Shown here in pieces: positions 6,882 through 7,356 of a stretch of 7,356 nt of DNA. A program made the translations under genes and the position numbers. This DNA comes from Gammaproteobacteria bacterium (GTDB lineage: Bacteria > Pseudomonadota > Gammaproteobacteria > Chromatiales > Chromatiaceae). The stretch is taken from assembly GCA_030621975.1 (NCBI GenBank), contig JAUXGQ010000067.1, positions 1 to 7,356 of the forward strand, written 5' to 3'. Each line of letters opens with the position of its first letter. The stretch's first letter is position 1. Below the pieces are notes generated by a model. That model was not told the DNA's origin, made no database searches, and saw only the letters and a program-made list of their open reading frames with translations.

Positions 6882-7130
6882 AGTATCAACAATGTGAATT
6901 CAGATAGCTCAGTGTGCCTGGATATACCGGGGCGGAACTGACACCTGGAAATCCACTGTTGTTTTCTGGCCTTCCTGGCCATGGAACTTACCTCAACCCA
7001 TACGCTTGGTCGTTTACCTGCGTCGAGCTTTACCCACCGATTTTTCTGAGGAGGCGAACTTCGATTACGTTTGCCTTGCCGTTGAGGATAGGCCTGGCGG
7101 ATTGTTCACCGCCATCGCTTGTCACTGAAA

Positions 7131-7150
7131 ATCCGCGTCTATCCGTGGTT
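7131..7150 (+). repeat. Phased short repeat, ATCCGCGTCT type
   Basis: Two 10-bp units, ATCCGCGTCT and ATCCGTGGTT, follow an AAA lead-in. This resembles the aatccgcgt...atccgtggtt repeats often met between genes in proteobacteria. It is of a different sequence family from the repeats at 8-162 and 6856-6881, but has the same short-period style. Confidence 0.5.
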
Positions 7151-7274
7151 GCATTTGCGGGCAGCCTAGAGGCCCCTGGCGTTGCAGAGGTGTGGGAAAA
7201 GGGCATGGTCCACGGTGCCGAATCCCGCCAGCATCTCAGTTCACACTGTTATTCTAAAGAAGATTAGCGCGCGA

Positions 7275-7301
7275 TTGTGTGGTATATATTTAAAGTATAC
7301 C
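7275..7301 (+). promoter_or_regulatory. Possible promoter facing the right edge
   Basis: An AT-rich stretch contains TGGTATATA (7280-7288), an extended -10-like element. An alternative is TTGTGT (7275-7280) with TATACC (7296-7301) at a short 15-bp spacing. No start codon with a long open frame follows before the window ends, so any gene served lies outside. Confidence 0.25.
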
Positions 7302-7356
7302 CGGCGGTGCATAGGGAGCAGCGGCTGTCTGGCGCTGCGGTGGACCGATAAGCTGG

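Larger units (their letters stand above)
6748..7356. other. Gene-free region with phased repeats
   Basis: About 600 bp without a believable gene. The only long open frame (6914-7267, plus, GTG start, 117 codons) has no ribosome site, an unnatural composition and no recognisable motif, and it runs through a repeat. The region holds two short phased repeats (6856-6881 and 7131-7150), a 6-bp perfect hairpin with an 8-base loop (TGGCGG/CCGCCA, 7095-7114) and an AT-rich stretch near 7283-7298. No tRNA, rRNA or clear intrinsic terminator was seen. It may contain a decayed gene or an unrecognised small RNA. Confidence 0.6.

Noticed and set aside
6904..6913. ATAGCTCAGT, resembling a tRNA D-arm
   Set aside because: No matching acceptor stem, anticodon arm or GGTTCRAAT-type T-loop follows at the right distance. 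The same string ATAGCTCAG also occurs at 3871-3879 inside a promoter region.
7318..7338. GCAGCG/CGCTGC hairpin at the right edge
   Set aside because: A 6-bp stem with a 9-base loop and no U-run; no support for a terminator or RNA gene.

Overview
The window looks like chromosomal DNA of a proteobacterium, most likely a gammaproteobacterium. The GC content is moderate to high, there is an RmuC homologue, and the von Willebrand factor A (VWA) protein resembles a family (TIGR03503, from memory) described as restricted to Gammaproteobacteria. Nothing seen fixes the genus. There is no phage, transposase, CRISPR, rRNA or tRNA signal. The window carries six convincing protein genes and about 0.6 kb of gene-free DNA at the right end.

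Layout. At 1-164 there is a fold-back repeat built from 9-bp CACAGAGGN units; its right arm supplies the stop codon of the first gene. At 162-1142 (minus) lies a calcineurin-like metallophosphoesterase. A divergent promoter region (1143-1307) separates it from rmuC (1308-2891, plus), which encodes a membrane-anchored coiled-coil protein with a predicted nuclease-like domain. rmuC runs tail to tail into a minus-strand pair: a small NTF2/SnoaL-like protein (2888-3304) and, upstream of it, a single-domain rhodanese (3388-3816) with an intact active-site cysteine. A second divergent region (3817-3976) holds a good candidate promoter for the rhodanese side.

On the plus strand follows a two-gene unit. 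The first gene (3977-5785) encodes an exported VWA protein with a complete metal-binding (MIDAS) motif, Ig-like segments and a C-terminal membrane anchor. The second (5782-6747) overlaps it by an ATGA and encodes a single-pass protein with a cytoplasmic coiled coil and a long, strongly acidic tail. Their predicted topologies are complementary: the VWA domain is outside and the acidic tail inside. They probably work as one membrane assembly, but its function is unknown; this is the most promising under-described system in the window.

The rest (6748-7356) has no believable gene. It holds two further short phased repeats of different sequence families (CTTTGCGTG-type and ATCCGCGTCT-type) and an AT-rich, promoter-like stretch near the right edge that may serve a gene outside the window.
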